DNA from: Rhizobacter sp. Root1238 | GTDB taxonomy: Bacteria; Pseudomonadota; Gammaproteobacteria; Burkholderiales; Burkholderiaceae_C | DNA length: 64,000 nt | Direction: 5' to 3' | Assembly: GCF_001425825.1 (NCBI RefSeq) | Contig: NZ_LMDM01000048.1 | Span: forward strand, 286,151-350,150 | In this document: positions 16,916 to 26,047 of the stretch, piece after piece | Layout of the letters: the number at the start of each line of letters is the position of its first letter | Numbering within the stretch: the first letter of the stretch is position 1 | Program-made: the position numbers and the translations under genes | The notes under the pieces: generated by a model | The model's input: the letters and a program-made list of their open reading frames with translations, nothing else | What the model was told of the DNA's origin: nothing | Database searches by the model: none

Positions 16916-17836
16916 ATGAATCAGCGTGACCAGCAAGGCCGTCGCGACGGCGGCTACGGGTATGGAGACGACAACCGCGGTGCCTCGGGCGGCCAGCGCA
17001 GCGAGGCCGGCAGCAACTACGGCGACTTCCACCGCGACAACCAGTACGAGCAGTCGGGTGGCCGCGGCGGGCAGCAGTCGGGCGGCTATGGCGGTGAATC
17101 CGGCGGCTACGGCGGCAACTTCGGCGGCAGCCGCAACCAGGAAGCGCGCAGCTTCGGCGGCGGCGGGCAGCAAGGCGGCCAGGGCGGCTACGAAGGCAGC
17201 CAGGGCGGCTTCGGCGGCCAACAAGGCAGCAGCTACGAGCGTGGCGGCTTCGGCAGCCAGGGCGGCAACCAGGGCGGCTATGGCGGGTACGGCGGTGGCC
17301 AAGGCAACTTCGGCGGTGGACAAGGCAGTTTCGGCAGCCAAGGCAGCCAAGGGAGCTATGGCAGCCAAGGGGGCCAGGGCGGCTACGGCAGCTACGGCGG
17401 CCAGGGGGGCCAGGGCAGCTACGGCCGCAACGAATTCGGCAGCGGCCAAGGCAACCAGAGCAGCAGTTTCGGCCAGGGCAGCCAGGGCGGCTATGGCGGC
17501 TACGGCGGCAGCCAGGGCAGCCAAGGTTCGTCGGGGCATGAGCAGTTCGATCCCGACTACCACCAGTGGCGCACCGAGCAGCTGAGCAACCTCGACAACG
17601 ACTACCGCAGCTGGCGGCAGGACCGCTTCAAGAAGTTCTCGGACGAGTTCAACACCTGGCGCAGCAGCCGCAGTGGCGGCAGCGGCGGCGGCAGTGGAAC
17701 GAGCGGCAGCAGCAGCTCGGGTGGCACCGGCAGCAGCAGCACCAGCGGCAGCGGCAGCACCTCGTCGTCGAGCGACAGCAGCCCGTCGAGCAGCAGCACC
17801 AGCGGCAGCAGCCTGAGCGGCAGCAAGAGCAAGTGA
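16916..17836 (+). CDS. Prion-like Gly/Ser/Gln/Tyr-rich low-complexity protein
   Basis: 306 residues, no signal peptide. Residues 1-205 are built of irregular SQGGYGGYGGSQG-type units, rich in Gly, Gln, Ser, Tyr and Phe with scattered Arg, like FUS-type phase-separating sequences. Residues about 208-247 are a conserved-looking charged helix rich in Trp: DYHQWRTEQLSNLDNDYRSW then RQDRFKKFSDEFNTWR. The last 60 residues are nearly pure Ser/Gly/Thr. AAGGA precedes the ATG and a terminator follows. Related short WRxEQ/DEFxxWR proteins occur in Burkholderiales as stress-associated genes, but the function is unknown. Confidence 0.8.
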   Translation: MNQRDQQGRRDGGYGYGDDNRGASGGQRSEAGSNYGDFHRDNQYEQSGGRGGQQSGGYGGESGGYGGNFGGSRNQEARSFGGGGQQGGQGGYEGSQGGFGGQQGSSYERGGFGSQGGNQGGYGGYGGGQGNFGGGQGSFGSQGSQGSYGSQGGQGGYGSYGGQGGQGSYGRNEFGSGQGNQSSSFGQGSQGGYGGYGGSQGSQGSSGHEQFDPDYHQWRTEQLSNLDNDYRSWRQDRFKKFSDEFNTWRSSRSGGSGGGSGTSGSSSSGGTGSSSTSGSGSTSSSSDSSPSSSSTSGSSLSGSKSK

Positions 17837-17856
17837 CACCCCTCGCCGCAAGGCAG

Positions 17857-17882
17857 ACGCCCCGCCCGCCGGGGCGTTTTTC
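17857..17882 (+). terminator. Rho-independent terminator after the Gly-rich gene
   Basis: ACGCCCC-GCCCGCC-GGGGCGT forms a 7-bp GC-rich stem directly followed by TTTTT. It lies 20 bp after the stop and 25 bp before the next gene, so it probably reduces rather than fully separates expression of the downstream genes. Confidence 0.8.
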
Positions 17883-17906
17883 TGCAGACCTCCTGAAGGA
17901 GCCACG

Positions 17907-19151
17907 ATGACCGCTTCCGTGCTGCGCTCGTTCTGGATCGGCGGCTTCGAAGGCGCCGACCACGTGAACGGCGCCGGCGAGCCGCTCGACATGGCGGCCG
18001 CGACGGCCCACCTCGAGTTGCTCAACGGCGACTACCTGCGGGCGCGCGAGCACGGCCTGCTGACGGTGCGCGAAAGCATCGGCTGGCGCCTGTCCGAACC
18101 GGCACCGCACCGGCACGAGCTCGCGCGTGCGGTGCAGGTCGCCACCGCCGCGCGGCGCCATGGCCTGCAGGTGGTGTGGACCTTCATGCACTACGGCACG
18201 CCGCCCGACGTGAGCCTGTTCGACGACGGCCTGGTCGAGCGTTTTGCATCTTTTGCCGCAGCCGCCGCCCGCGCGCTCGCGCCGCTGCACGACGAGCCCC
18301 CGGTCTACAACCTGATCAACGAGATCGGCTACGTGGCCTGGGCCGCGTCGCACACCAACCTGATCCACCCGTACGTCGGCGATCCGCAGGGCCTCGGCGA
18401 ACACACCGAGGCGAGCGGCTACGACGTCAAGCGGCGCCTGGTGCGCGCGGTGCTGGCCGGCATGGACGCCGTGCGCGCCGTTGACCCGCGTGCGCGCTTC
18501 CTGCATGTCGAACCGCTGGTGCACGTGGTCGCACCGCACGAGCGGCCCGACCTGGCCGACCTCGCCGAGCGCATCGCCGGCTACCAGTGGCAGGTCTGGG
18601 ACCTGATCGCCGGCCGGCTCGAACCGCAGCTCGGCGGCCACACTGGCGCGCTCGACCTGGTCGGCGTCAACCACTACCACAGCGGCCAGTGGGAAGCCGG
18701 CACCGAGCGGCGGCTGCGCTGGCATGAAGGCGACCCGCGCCGCCGCCCGTTCGGCGCGCTGCTGCAGGCCGCGTGGGAACGCTACCGCCGTCCGCTGATC
18801 GTCGCCGAGACCAGCCACATCGGCGTCGGCCGCGCCCGCTGGCTCGACGAGGTCGCCAGCGAGGTCGCGAACGCACGCGCCGCCGGCATCCCGGTCGAAG
18901 GCCTGTGCCTGTACCCGCTGGTCGACCGCCACGACTGGGGCGATCCCGCGCACTGGCACCACAGCGGGCTGTGGGACGTGGACCACGACACCCCGCTGCC
19001 GCGCCATCGCCGGCTGGTGCCCGACTACGCGGCCGTGCTGACCCAGTGGCAGGCGCGCCTGCCCGGGGCGCCGCCGCTGCCGATCGCGCCGCCCGTTCCC
19101 GAACCCCTCCCCGAATCCCGAGCCAACGGAGTCGTCCCATGCACCACCTGA
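17907..19151 (+). CDS. Glycoside-hydrolase-like TIM-barrel protein (GH1/clan-A-like)
   Basis: 414 residues with a barrel pattern of clan A glycosidases: strand-end YNLINEIGYVAW carries the expected acid/base Glu after Asn, and LIVAETSHIG the expected nucleophile Glu about 160 residues later; LLTVRESIGWRL and VVWTFMHYGTP fit earlier strands. No signal peptide, so it should act in the cytoplasm. AAGGAG lies before the ATG. It overlaps the next glycosyltransferase gene by 13 bp, linking it to glycan making rather than foraging. Whether it is an active beta-glycosidase is uncertain. Confidence 0.65.
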   Translation: MTASVLRSFWIGGFEGADHVNGAGEPLDMAAATAHLELLNGDYLRAREHGLLTVRESIGWRLSEPAPHRHELARAVQVATAARRHGLQVVWTFMHYGTPPDVSLFDDGLVERFASFAAAAARALAPLHDEPPVYNLINEIGYVAWAASHTNLIHPYVGDPQGLGEHTEASGYDVKRRLVRAVLAGMDAVRAVDPRARFLHVEPLVHVVAPHERPDLADLAERIAGYQWQVWDLIAGRLEPQLGGHTGALDLVGVNHYHSGQWEAGTERRLRWHEGDPRRRPFGALLQAAWERYRRPLIVAETSHIGVGRARWLDEVASEVANARAAGIPVEGLCLYPLVDRHDWGDPAHWHHSGLWDVDHDTPLPRHRRLVPDYAAVLTQWQARLPGAPPLPIAPPVPEPLPESRANGVVPCTT

Positions 19152-20314
19152 TCGTCTTCTCGCACCTGCGCTGGAACTTCGTCCACCAGCGGCCGCAGCA
19201 CCTGCTGTCGCGGCTCGCGAAGCAGTTCCACGTCGTCTTCATCGAGGAGCCGCTGCACGAAGCCGGCACGCCGCGGCTGACGGTGCGCCAGGCCGGGCCG
19301 AACATCGACGTGGTGGTGCCGCACACGCCGATCGACGCGACCGGCTTCCACGACGACCAGCTGCCGCTGCTGAAGCCGCTGCTGGCGGACCACCTCGCCC
19401 GTCACCGCATCACCGAGGACGTGGTCTGGTTCTACACGCCGATGGCGCTGCCGCTGCTCAGCGACCTGAAGCCGCGCGTCGTCGTGTACGACTGCATGGA
19501 CGAGCTGACCGCCTTCAAGGACGCACCGCGCCAGCTGCGCCAGCGCGAGACCGCGCTGCTGCGGCAGGCCCGGCTGGTGCTGACCGGCGGGCCGCGGCTG
19601 TACGACGCGAAGCGCGCATTGCACCCGAACGTGCACTGCCTGCCCAGCTCGGTCGATGCCGCACATTTTTCTCCGCGCCACCTGCCTCGCGCAGCGGCCG
19701 GCCTGGAACGAGCCGACCCGCAACGCCCGCGGCTCGGCTTCTTCGGCGTGATCGACGAGCGCTTCGACCACGCGATGCTGGCCGCGCTGGCCGACGCGCG
19801 GCCCGACTGGCAGTTCGTGATGGCCGGCCCGGTCGTCAAGATCGACCCGGCCGCGCTGCCGCGCGCCGCCAACATCCAGTGGCTCGGGATGCAGCCCTAC
19901 GAACGCCTGCCGCTGCTGATGGCCGGCTGGGACGTCTGCCTGATGCCGTTCGCGATGAACGAATCGACGCGCTTCATCAGCCCGACCAAGACGCTCGAGT
20001 ACATGGCCGGCGAAAAGCCGGTGGTCAGCACGCCGGTGCACGACGTGGTCGCGCTGTACGGCGACCTGGTGCGCATCGCCGCGACGCCGGACGAGTTCCT
20101 GACCGCCTGCGAAGCGGCGCTGGCCGAGACGCCGGCGCAGCGCGCGGCCCGCATCGACGCGATGCGCCAGCGCGTCGCGCAGACCTCGTGGGACCGCAGC
20201 GCGGCGAAGGTGCTGCAGCTGCTGTCCACCGAACTCGCGGCACGCGAGGCCGGAGCGGAACCGGTGCGCGTGCCGGCGGTGCACCGGCTGCCCGCCGGCC
20301 GCCGCGCCGCCTAG
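19139..20314 (+). CDS. Glycosyltransferase, GT-B fold (GT1/GT4-like)
   Basis: A 391-residue transferase. The start HLIVFSHLRWNFVHQRPQHL followed by LSRLA is a signature of a glycosyltransferase group often found with UDP-galactopyranose mutase genes. The second half has LGFFGVIDERFDHAML, WLGMQPYERLPLLMAGWDVC and TKTLEYMAGEKPVVSTP, with the donor-contacting Glu. It overlaps the hydrolase-like gene at its start and precedes the amidohydrolase by 8 bp. Donor and acceptor unknown. Confidence 0.85.
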   Translation: MHHLIVFSHLRWNFVHQRPQHLLSRLAKQFHVVFIEEPLHEAGTPRLTVRQAGPNIDVVVPHTPIDATGFHDDQLPLLKPLLADHLARHRITEDVVWFYTPMALPLLSDLKPRVVVYDCMDELTAFKDAPRQLRQRETALLRQARLVLTGGPRLYDAKRALHPNVHCLPSSVDAAHFSPRHLPRAAAGLERADPQRPRLGFFGVIDERFDHAMLAALADARPDWQFVMAGPVVKIDPAALPRAANIQWLGMQPYERLPLLMAGWDVCLMPFAMNESTRFISPTKTLEYMAGEKPVVSTPVHDVVALYGDLVRIAATPDEFLTACEAALAETPAQRAARIDAMRQRVAQTSWDRSAAKVLQLLSTELAAREAGAEPVRVPAVHRLPAGRRAA

Positions 20315-20322
20315 GGCGCCCG

Positions 20323-21252
20323 ATGCTGATCGACGCCCACCTCCACTGCACCGGCCGGGAGACCACCAGCGACGTGCTGCGCTCGCTCGACGATGCGCGC
20401 ATCGACGTCGGCGTGCTGCTCGCGCCCTTCCTCGGCGACGGCTACTCGCTCGACGACGCCGCCTCGCTGCGGCGCGCCAACGCCCACCTGTCGCAGCTGG
20501 TGCGCCGCCATGCCGGCCGGCTGGTCGGCTTCGCGGTGGTGGACCCGCGCTCGCCCGACGCCGCGCAGGACCTGCGCCATGCGGTCGAGACGCTCGGGCT
20601 GCGCGGCGTCAAGATGGTGCCGACCGGCTGGTACCCGTACGACGCACAGGTGCAGCCGGTGTTCGCGGTGGCCGCCGAGCTGCAGCTGCCGGTGCTGTTC
20701 CACAGCGGCATCTTCATCGACGGCCGCTCCGGCCGCTTCTGCCGGCCGGCCTTCTTCGAGGTGATGCGCGACCACCCCGGCACGCGGGTCGCGCTCGCCC
20801 ACCTCGGCTGGCCGTGGACCGACGAGGCCATCGCGGTCGGGCTGATCGACCGCATCCACGGCGTGCCGCCGGAGCGCGCGCAGTTCCGCTTCGACATCTC
20901 GTTCGGCCCGCCGCCGCCGTACCGGCGCGAGGTGCTGCAGCGCGCGCTCGAGGTGCTGGGGGCCGGCGCGCTGCAGTTCGGCAGCGACTGCTTCCTGCCC
21001 TGCCCCGGCCACGAGATCGCGACGCGGCGCGGCTGGGTGCAGGACCTGCTCGACGAGCTCGGCGTCGACCCGGTCGCGCGCGCGCAGATCTGGTCCGGCA
21101 CCGCGGCGGCCTGGCTCGGGATCGAGGTCGAACCCCGGCTCGGTCCGGACGCGGCGCCCCCTTCCCCTTCTTCCCCTTCCCCGTCCCGCGCAGCCGGCCA
21201 TGGCGCCGGCTGGCTGGGCGGCTCGCGCCCGATGGCGCCTCTTTGCTGCTGA
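20323..21252 (+). CDS. Amidohydrolase superfamily protein (amidohydrolase_2 type)
   Basis: 309 residues. MLIDAHLHCTG gives the first metal-binding HxH; FHSGIF, LAHLGWPW and LQFGSDC provide the later His, His and Asp expected of this TIM-barrel family. The last 40 residues (PPSPSSPSPSRAAGHG...) are low complexity and probably disordered. Members hydrolyse or decarboxylate varied substrates; in a polysaccharide operon it could act on an N-acyl sugar or a lactone, but that is speculation. The gene ends 4 bp before the next start. Confidence 0.75.
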   Translation: MLIDAHLHCTGRETTSDVLRSLDDARIDVGVLLAPFLGDGYSLDDAASLRRANAHLSQLVRRHAGRLVGFAVVDPRSPDAAQDLRHAVETLGLRGVKMVPTGWYPYDAQVQPVFAVAAELQLPVLFHSGIFIDGRSGRFCRPAFFEVMRDHPGTRVALAHLGWPWTDEAIAVGLIDRIHGVPPERAQFRFDISFGPPPPYRREVLQRALEVLGAGALQFGSDCFLPCPGHEIATRRGWVQDLLDELGVDPVARAQIWSGTAAAWLGIEVEPRLGPDAAPPSPSSPSPSRAAGHGAGWLGGSRPMAPLCC

Positions 21253-21256
21253 CACC

Positions 21257-22465
21257 ATGGGCACGTCTGCCAACCTCCATTCCGTCTCGTCCTCGCTGTC
21301 GACCCCACCACCCGCCGGCGGCCCCACCCGCGTGCTCGAAGTCATCGGCAACGCGATCGTCGGCGGCATGGAGAACTGCGTGCTGCGGCTGATCGAGCAG
21401 CTGCCGCGCGAGCAGTTCAGCGTCACCGCGCTGTGCCCGTGCGAAAGCCGCTTCACCGAACGGCTGCGCGCGCTCGACATCGACGTGCTGACCGCGGCGA
21501 TGCCGGAGGACCCGTCGTGGGGGTCGATCCTGACGACCAGCGCGTTCGTGCGGGCCGCGTCGATCGACGTGCTGCACGCCCACATGCCGAACGCCCACCT
21601 GCTGGCGGCGCTGGTCGGCAAGATGTGCGGCAAGCCGGTCGTCGCGACGGTGCACGGCCGCCATGCGACGCCGATGGACCTGGAGCTGCACCGGCTCGTC
21701 GGTTCGCACCTGAGCGTCGTGTGCCGGCACAGCTACCTGCATGCGCTCGGCGTCGGCGTGGACGCGGCGCAGCTCAGCTGCATCCCGAACGGTGTCGACA
21801 CGCAGGCATTCCGCCCGCGCGACGGCCGGCACGACGCCGACGGCGACCTGCGCCGGCATTTCGCGCTCGCCGATGGCGACCCGCTGATCGGCTTCGTCGG
21901 CAGGCTCTCGCCCGAGAAAGGCCCCGAGGTGTTCCTGCGCGCCGCGTTGCTGCTGCGCACGACGCTGCCGCGGGCCCGCTTCGCGCTGGTCGGCGACGGG
22001 CCGCTGCGCCCGTCGGTGCAGCAGGCGATCGAGCGCCACGGCCTCGGCGATGCGGTGCTGCTGGCCGGCGTGCGCGACGACATGCCGGCGGTCTGGCACC
22101 AGCTCGACGCCGTCGTCAACACCTCGCAGTCCGAAGGGATGCCGCTCGCGCTGATGGAGGCGATGGCCTGCGGGCTGCCGGTGGTCGCGAGCCAGGTCGG
22201 CGGCGTGCCGGACCTGGTCGAGAGCGGCAGCACCGGCTGGTTGACCGGGCCGCGCGACGCCGAGGGCGTGGCGTACCACCTGGCGCAGCTGTTCCAGACG
22301 CCCGGCCTCGCGGCCCGCATGGGCGCGCGGGCCCGCGAGCGCGTCGTGGCCCGCTTCGGGCTGGCCGACAGCGTGCAGCGCACCGCCGCGCTGCTCGCGC
22401 AGCTCGGCTCGGGCGCGCGCGGCCCGGGCCTGCGCCACGCGCTCGCCGCGAAGGTGGCGCCATGA
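21257..22465 (+). CDS. Glycosyltransferase family 4
   Basis: 402 residues. After a Ser/Pro leader, [20 protein letters not shown] is the acceptor-domain start typical of GT4 enzymes; the donor domain has [31 protein letters not shown] and [20 protein letters not shown] with the E-x7-E pair. The stop overlaps the epimerase ATG (ATGA). Probably a cytoplasmic-side transferase in assembly of the locus polysaccharide. Confidence 0.88.
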   Translation: MGTSANLHSVSSSLSTPPPAGGPTRVLEVIGNAIVGGMENCVLRLIEQLPREQFSVTALCPCESRFTERLRALDIDVLTAAMPEDPSWGSILTTSAFVRAASIDVLHAHMPNAHLLAALVGKMCGKPVVATVHGRHATPMDLELHRLVGSHLSVVCRHSYLHALGVGVDAAQLSCIPNGVDTQAFRPRDGRHDADGDLRRHFALADGDPLIGFVGRLSPEKGPEVFLRAALLLRTTLPRARFALVGDGPLRPSVQQAIERHGLGDAVLLAGVRDDMPAVWHQLDAVVNTSQSEGMPLALMEAMACGLPVVASQVGGVPDLVESGSTGWLTGPRDAEGVAYHLAQLFQTPGLAARMGARARERVVARFGLADSVQRTAALLAQLGSGARGPGLRHALAAKVAP

Positions 22466-23481
22466 CCGCGCCGCTCGCCCTCGTGACCGGCGGTGCCGGC
22501 TTCCTCGGCAGCCACCTGTGCGACCGCCTGCTGGCGCGCGGCGAATCGGTGCTGGTGCTGGACGATTTCTCGACCGGCCATGCGTCGCACCTGGCGCACC
22601 TGGCGGACTCGCCGCAGCGCGACCGCTTCAGCCTGCGGCAGCACGACGTCACGCAGCCGTGGCCCGCCGACCTGCCGCCGCTGCGCCGCATCTACAACCT
22701 CGCGTGCCCGGCCAGCCCGGCGTACTACCAGCAGCACCCGGTGCAGACCACGCTGACCAGCACGCTCGGCCTGTGGCATGCGCTGGAGGCCGCGCGGCGC
22801 CATGGCGCGCGCCTGCTGCAGGCCTCGACCAGCGAGGTCTACGGCGACCCCGAGGAACACCCGCAGGCCGAGACCTACCGCGGCCACGTCAACCCGCTCG
22901 GCCCGCGCGCGTGCTACGACGAAGGCAAGCGCGTCGCCGAGACGATGTGCATGGCCTGGCACCGCGAGCACGGCACCGAGGTGCGCATCGTGCGGCTGTT
23001 CAACAGCTACGGGCCCCGGCTGCGGCCGGGCGACGGGCGCGTGGTCAGCAACTTCGTCGTGCAGGCGCTGCGCGGCGAGCCGCTGACGGTGTATGGCGAC
23101 GGCCGCCAGACGCGCAGCTTCTGCTACGTCGACGACACCGTCGAAGGCCTGCTGCGCATGATGGACAGCGCGATCGAGGGGCCGATCAACCTCGGCAACC
23201 CGGTCGAGTACAGCGTGCTGGAACTGGCCGAGCAGGTGCTGCGGCTGACCGGCAGCCGCTCGGCGATCGAGCGGCGGCCGCTGCCGCCCGACGACCCGAA
23301 GCGGCGCCGGCCCGACATCGCCCGCGCCCGCCACCACCTGCTGTGGTCGCCGCAGGTGTCGCTGGAGGACGGGCTGCGCGAGACGATCGGCTACTTCCGG
23401 CGCCTGCCCGACCTCGACGGCGTTCAGCCCTTCTCGACGATGAACGACCCGATGGCCAACGCATCGAGCGAGGTGCTGTAG
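22462..23481 (+). CDS. UXS-like NAD-dependent UDP-glucuronate decarboxylase (UDP-xylose synthase)
   Basis: A 339-residue extended SDR enzyme. The cofactor motif is [13 protein letters not shown]; the substrate region [20 protein letters not shown] is the diagnostic UXS segment; catalytic STSEVYGDP and CYDEGKR (Tyr-x3-Lys) follow, then [23 protein letters not shown] turns UDP-glucuronate into UDP-xylose and CO2, so with the dehydrogenase at 14020 the locus could make UDP-xylose. The final 58 bp overlap the opposing carbamoyltransferase gene, giving a C-terminal extension of uncertain role. Confidence 0.87.
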   Translation: MTAPLALVTGGAGFLGSHLCDRLLARGESVLVLDDFSTGHASHLAHLADSPQRDRFSLRQHDVTQPWPADLPPLRRIYNLACPASPAYYQQHPVQTTLTSTLGLWHALEAARRHGARLLQASTSEVYGDPEEHPQAETYRGHVNPLGPRACYDEGKRVAETMCMAWHREHGTEVRIVRLFNSYGPRLRPGDGRVVSNFVVQALRGEPLTVYGDGRQTRSFCYVDDTVEGLLRMMDSAIEGPINLGNPVEYSVLELAEQVLRLTGSRSAIERRPLPPDDPKRRRPDIARARHHLLWSPQVSLEDGLRETIGYFRRLPDLDGVQPFSTMNDPMANASSEVL

Positions 23482-25205
23482 AAGGCCTCGATCGCCGCGC
23501 GCGGCGTGCAGACGATCGGCTCGCCGCGCACGTTGAACGAGGTGTTGACCAGCACCGGCACGCCGGTCAGCTCGCCGAAGGCCTTCAGCAGCGCATGGAA
23601 GCGCGGGTTGGTGTCGCGGTCCACCGTCTGCACGCGCGCGGTGCGGTCGGTGTGGCAGGCCGACGGGATGCGGTCGCGCTGGCGCGGCAGCACGTCGTAG
23701 GTGAACAGCATGAACGGCGAACGCCCGCCGTTCGCCTCGGCGGGCGCGAACCACTGCGGCAGGTCCTCGACCGGAATGGCCGGAGCGACCGGCCGGAAAT
23801 CCTCGCGGTCCTTCAGCTCGTTCAGCCGCGCCTGCATCTGCGGCGTGATCGGCGACGCGAGGATCGAACGCGCCCCGAGCGAGCGCGGGCCGAACTCCAT
23901 GCGCCCCTGGAACCAGCCGACGATGCGGTTGTCGGCCAGCAGCCGCGCCACCTCCTCGGCCAGCGCGTCGCTGCGACGGTACGGCAGCTTGGCCCAGGTC
24001 AGCAGCGCCTCGATCTCGTCGTCCTCGTAGCCCGGGCCGAGGTAGACGTGGTCCATCTGCCAGCGCCGCGGCGCCATCGTGTTGATCTGTTGCAGTGCGG
24101 GGTCGTCGGACTGCTCCGGCGCCAGCCCGCGGCGCTCGCGCGCATCGGTCCACAGCGCGGCGCCGAGCGCGGTGCCGGCATCGCCGGCGGCCGGCTGCAC
24201 CCACACCGAATCGAAGATGCCGCTGTCGCGCAGCCGCGTGTTCATCACGCAGTTCAGCGCGACGCCGCCGGCCATCGCCAGCTGCCGCTCGCCGCTCGCC
24301 TCGCGCAGCCAGCCGGCCAGCGCGAGCACGGTGTCTTCGAGCACGTCCTGCAGCGACGCGGCGAGGTCGAGGTCGCGCTCGGCGAGCTCGCTGCCGGCTT
24401 CGCGCTTCGGGCCGACCAGCGCGTGCAGGTCGATCGGCGCCACCGCATAGACGCCGTTGCGGCCGATGTGCACATGCTCGCGCAGCGCGCCGGCGTAGCG
24501 CGGCGTGCCGAGCGCGGCCAGCGCCATCACCTTGTACTCGTCGCTCGAATGCAGGAAGCCCAGGTGCGTGGTGACCTGCTCGTAGAGCATGCCGAGCGAG
24601 CTCGGCATCAGCACCTCGCCGAGCGGCTCGTAGCGGCTGTCGCGGTGGCGGCCGTAAGTGGTGGTCGCATGCTCGCCGCGGCCGTCCAGCGTCATCACCG
24701 CGCAGCGCGCGAACGGCGCCGCGAGGAACGCGCTCGCCTGGTGGCACACATGGTGGTTGACGAAGTGCCAGCGGTACGGCGCGTCGTCGGCGCGCACGCC
24801 GGCGAGCCGCCGGCGCAGGTGGTGCGGCGCGCCGTCGGCGAGCTGGCGCGGCGCGTTGACGATGTACGCGGCGAACAGCGGGTCCCAGGGGTTCTCCCAC
24901 TCGCCGCTTGGCGCCAGCGACGGCTGCATCGGCAGCGTCAACCGGTCGGCGGGACGGTCGCCGAGGAAATGCTCCGGGTCGTAGCTGTAGGCCACGTGGT
25001 CGACGTCGCGCAGCGTGACGCCGGACTGGCGCAGGCAGAAGTCGATCGCGTGGTACGGCAGCTCCCAGGCCGAGAACGGCACCGGCCGCTTGCCGTGCTT
25101 GATGCGGGTGAAGCGTTCCTCTTCGGCGGCGGCGACGACGATGCCGTCGACCACCAGCGCGGCGGCGGAGTCGTGGAAGGCGGCATTCAGGCCGAGCGTG
25201 ATCAT
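23424..25205 (-). CDS. Carbamoyltransferase, NodU/CmcH (TobZ-like) family
   Basis: 593 residues. N-terminal LGLNAAFHDSAAALVVDG and WHFVNHHVCHQASAFLAAPF belong to the Kae1-like domain; the His cluster binds the metal used to make carbamoyl-adenylate. Later parts LAMAGGVALNCVMN, GRMEFGPRSLGARSIL and VLVNTSFNVRGEPIV belong to the C-terminal YrdC-like/transferase region. The family carbamoylates hydroxyls of sugars or antibiotics from carbamoyl phosphate. A GGAGG site precedes ATG 25205, which follows the SDR stop by 14 bp. Sugar O-carbamoylation of the local glycan is a reasonable inference. Confidence 0.88.
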   Translation of the reverse strand: MITLGLNAAFHDSAAALVVDGIVVAAAEEERFTRIKHGKRPVPFSAWELPYHAIDFCLRQSGVTLRDVDHVAYSYDPEHFLGDRPADRLTLPMQPSLAPSGEWENPWDPLFAAYIVNAPRQLADGAPHHLRRRLAGVRADDAPYRWHFVNHHVCHQASAFLAAPFARCAVMTLDGRGEHATTTYGRHRDSRYEPLGEVLMPSSLGMLYEQVTTHLGFLHSSDEYKVMALAALGTPRYAGALREHVHIGRNGVYAVAPIDLHALVGPKREAGSELAERDLDLAASLQDVLEDTVLALAGWLREASGERQLAMAGGVALNCVMNTRLRDSGIFDSVWVQPAAGDAGTALGAALWTDARERRGLAPEQSDDPALQQINTMAPRRWQMDHVYLGPGYEDDEIEALLTWAKLPYRRSDALAEEVARLLADNRIVGWFQGRMEFGPRSLGARSILASPITPQMQARLNELKDREDFRPVAPAIPVEDLPQWFAPAEANGGRSPFMLFTYDVLPRQRDRIPSACHTDRTARVQTVDRDTNPRFHALLKAFGELTGVPVLVNTSFNVRGEPIVCTPRAAIEAFYSTSLDALAIGSFIVEKG

Positions 25206-25219
25206 CGGTGCGCCTCCGT

Positions 25220-25975
25220 TCACGGCCACGAGGTTTCGCGCATCGGCAGCACGGTCACTTCCGGCACCACCGTCTCGTCCGGCTGGCTCAGCACGAAGCG
25301 CACCGCGTTGGCGACGTTCAGCGGGTCCTGCAGCACGCCGGGGTCGATGTCCGGGAAGCGGTCCAGCAGGAACGGCGTGCGCATGCCGCCGGCCACCACC
25401 GCCGACACCTTGATGCCCTGCGGCCGCAGCTCGGCATGCAGCGCATGCGACAGCCCGAGCAACCCCCACTTGGTCGCGTGGTACGCGGCGGCGTTCGGCC
25501 ACGCCCGCTTCGAGGCGGTCGACGCGATGTTGACGATGTGCCCGCCGCCGCCGCTCGCGGTCTTCGGGCCCATGATGGCCGCCGCATGCTTGGCGACCAG
25601 GAACGGGCCGGTCAGGTTGGTGCGCAGCACGCGCTCCCAGTCGTCGGCGGCCAGTTCGGCGATCGGCACGGTGATGTCGATCGCGGCGTTGTTGATCACC
25701 GCGTCGAGCCGGCCGAAGCGCTCGCGCACCTGCGACAGCATCGCGTGCACCTGCGCGTCGTCGCCGACGTCCAGCGGCATCGCGACCGCCTCGATGCCGG
25801 CATCGGCCAGCACCGCGACGCGGTCCTGCGCGCGTTCGATCGCCAGGTCGGCGATGACCGGCCGCATGCCGGCCTCGCCCAGCACCTGGGCGATGGCCGC
25901 CCCGAGGCCGCGCGAACCGCCGGTGATCACGACCACCTGGCCGTGCAACGAAGGGATGGAAACGGAAGACGTCAT
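25220..25975 (-). CDS. Short-chain dehydrogenase/reductase (SDR)
   Basis: A 251-residue classical SDR. TGGSRGLGAAIAQVLGEAG binds the dinucleotide; NNAAIDITVPI, the catalytic Ser in NIASTASK and Tyr-x3-Lys in AAYHATKWG are all intact. AAGGAG lies 6 bp before the ATG. It is first in a two-gene unit with the carbamoyltransferase and has its own sigma-54-like promoter in the 72-bp gap after the ABC gene. It may reduce or oxidise a sugar intermediate. Substrate unknown. Confidence 0.87.
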   Translation of the reverse strand: MTSSVSIPSLHGQVVVITGGSRGLGAAIAQVLGEAGMRPVIADLAIERAQDRVAVLADAGIEAVAMPLDVGDDAQVHAMLSQVRERFGRLDAVINNAAIDITVPIAELAADDWERVLRTNLTGPFLVAKHAAAIMGPKTASGGGGHIVNIASTASKRAWPNAAAYHATKWGLLGLSHALHAELRPQGIKVSAVVAGGMRTPFLLDRFPDIDPGVLQDPLNVANAVRFVLSQPDETVVPEVTVLPMRETSWP

Positions 25976-26008
25976 GGGCTCTCCTTGAAAATGCCGCTGC
26001 CCCGACGG

Positions 26009-26024
26009 GGCACATGGCGTGCCG
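26009..26024 (-). promoter_or_regulatory. Candidate sigma-54 promoter of the SDR-carbamoyltransferase unit
   Basis: Minus-strand CGGCACGCCATGTGCC has a perfect GGCACG -24 box and GG-N10-GC spacing; the -12 box is GTGC instead of TTGC. Predicted start near 25997, about 22 bases before ATG 25975. A GC hairpin (25998-26012) overlaps it. Confidence 0.45.
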
Positions 26025-26047
26025 CTGCTGCCGACCCGGCGGGCGTC

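Noticed and set aside
16916..17550. Regular short repeats suggestive of a CRISPR or tandem DNA repeat
   Set aside because: Units are irregular in length and sequence; they are codon repeats of Gly/Gln/Ser/Tyr in a real gene, with no constant repeat-spacer structure.
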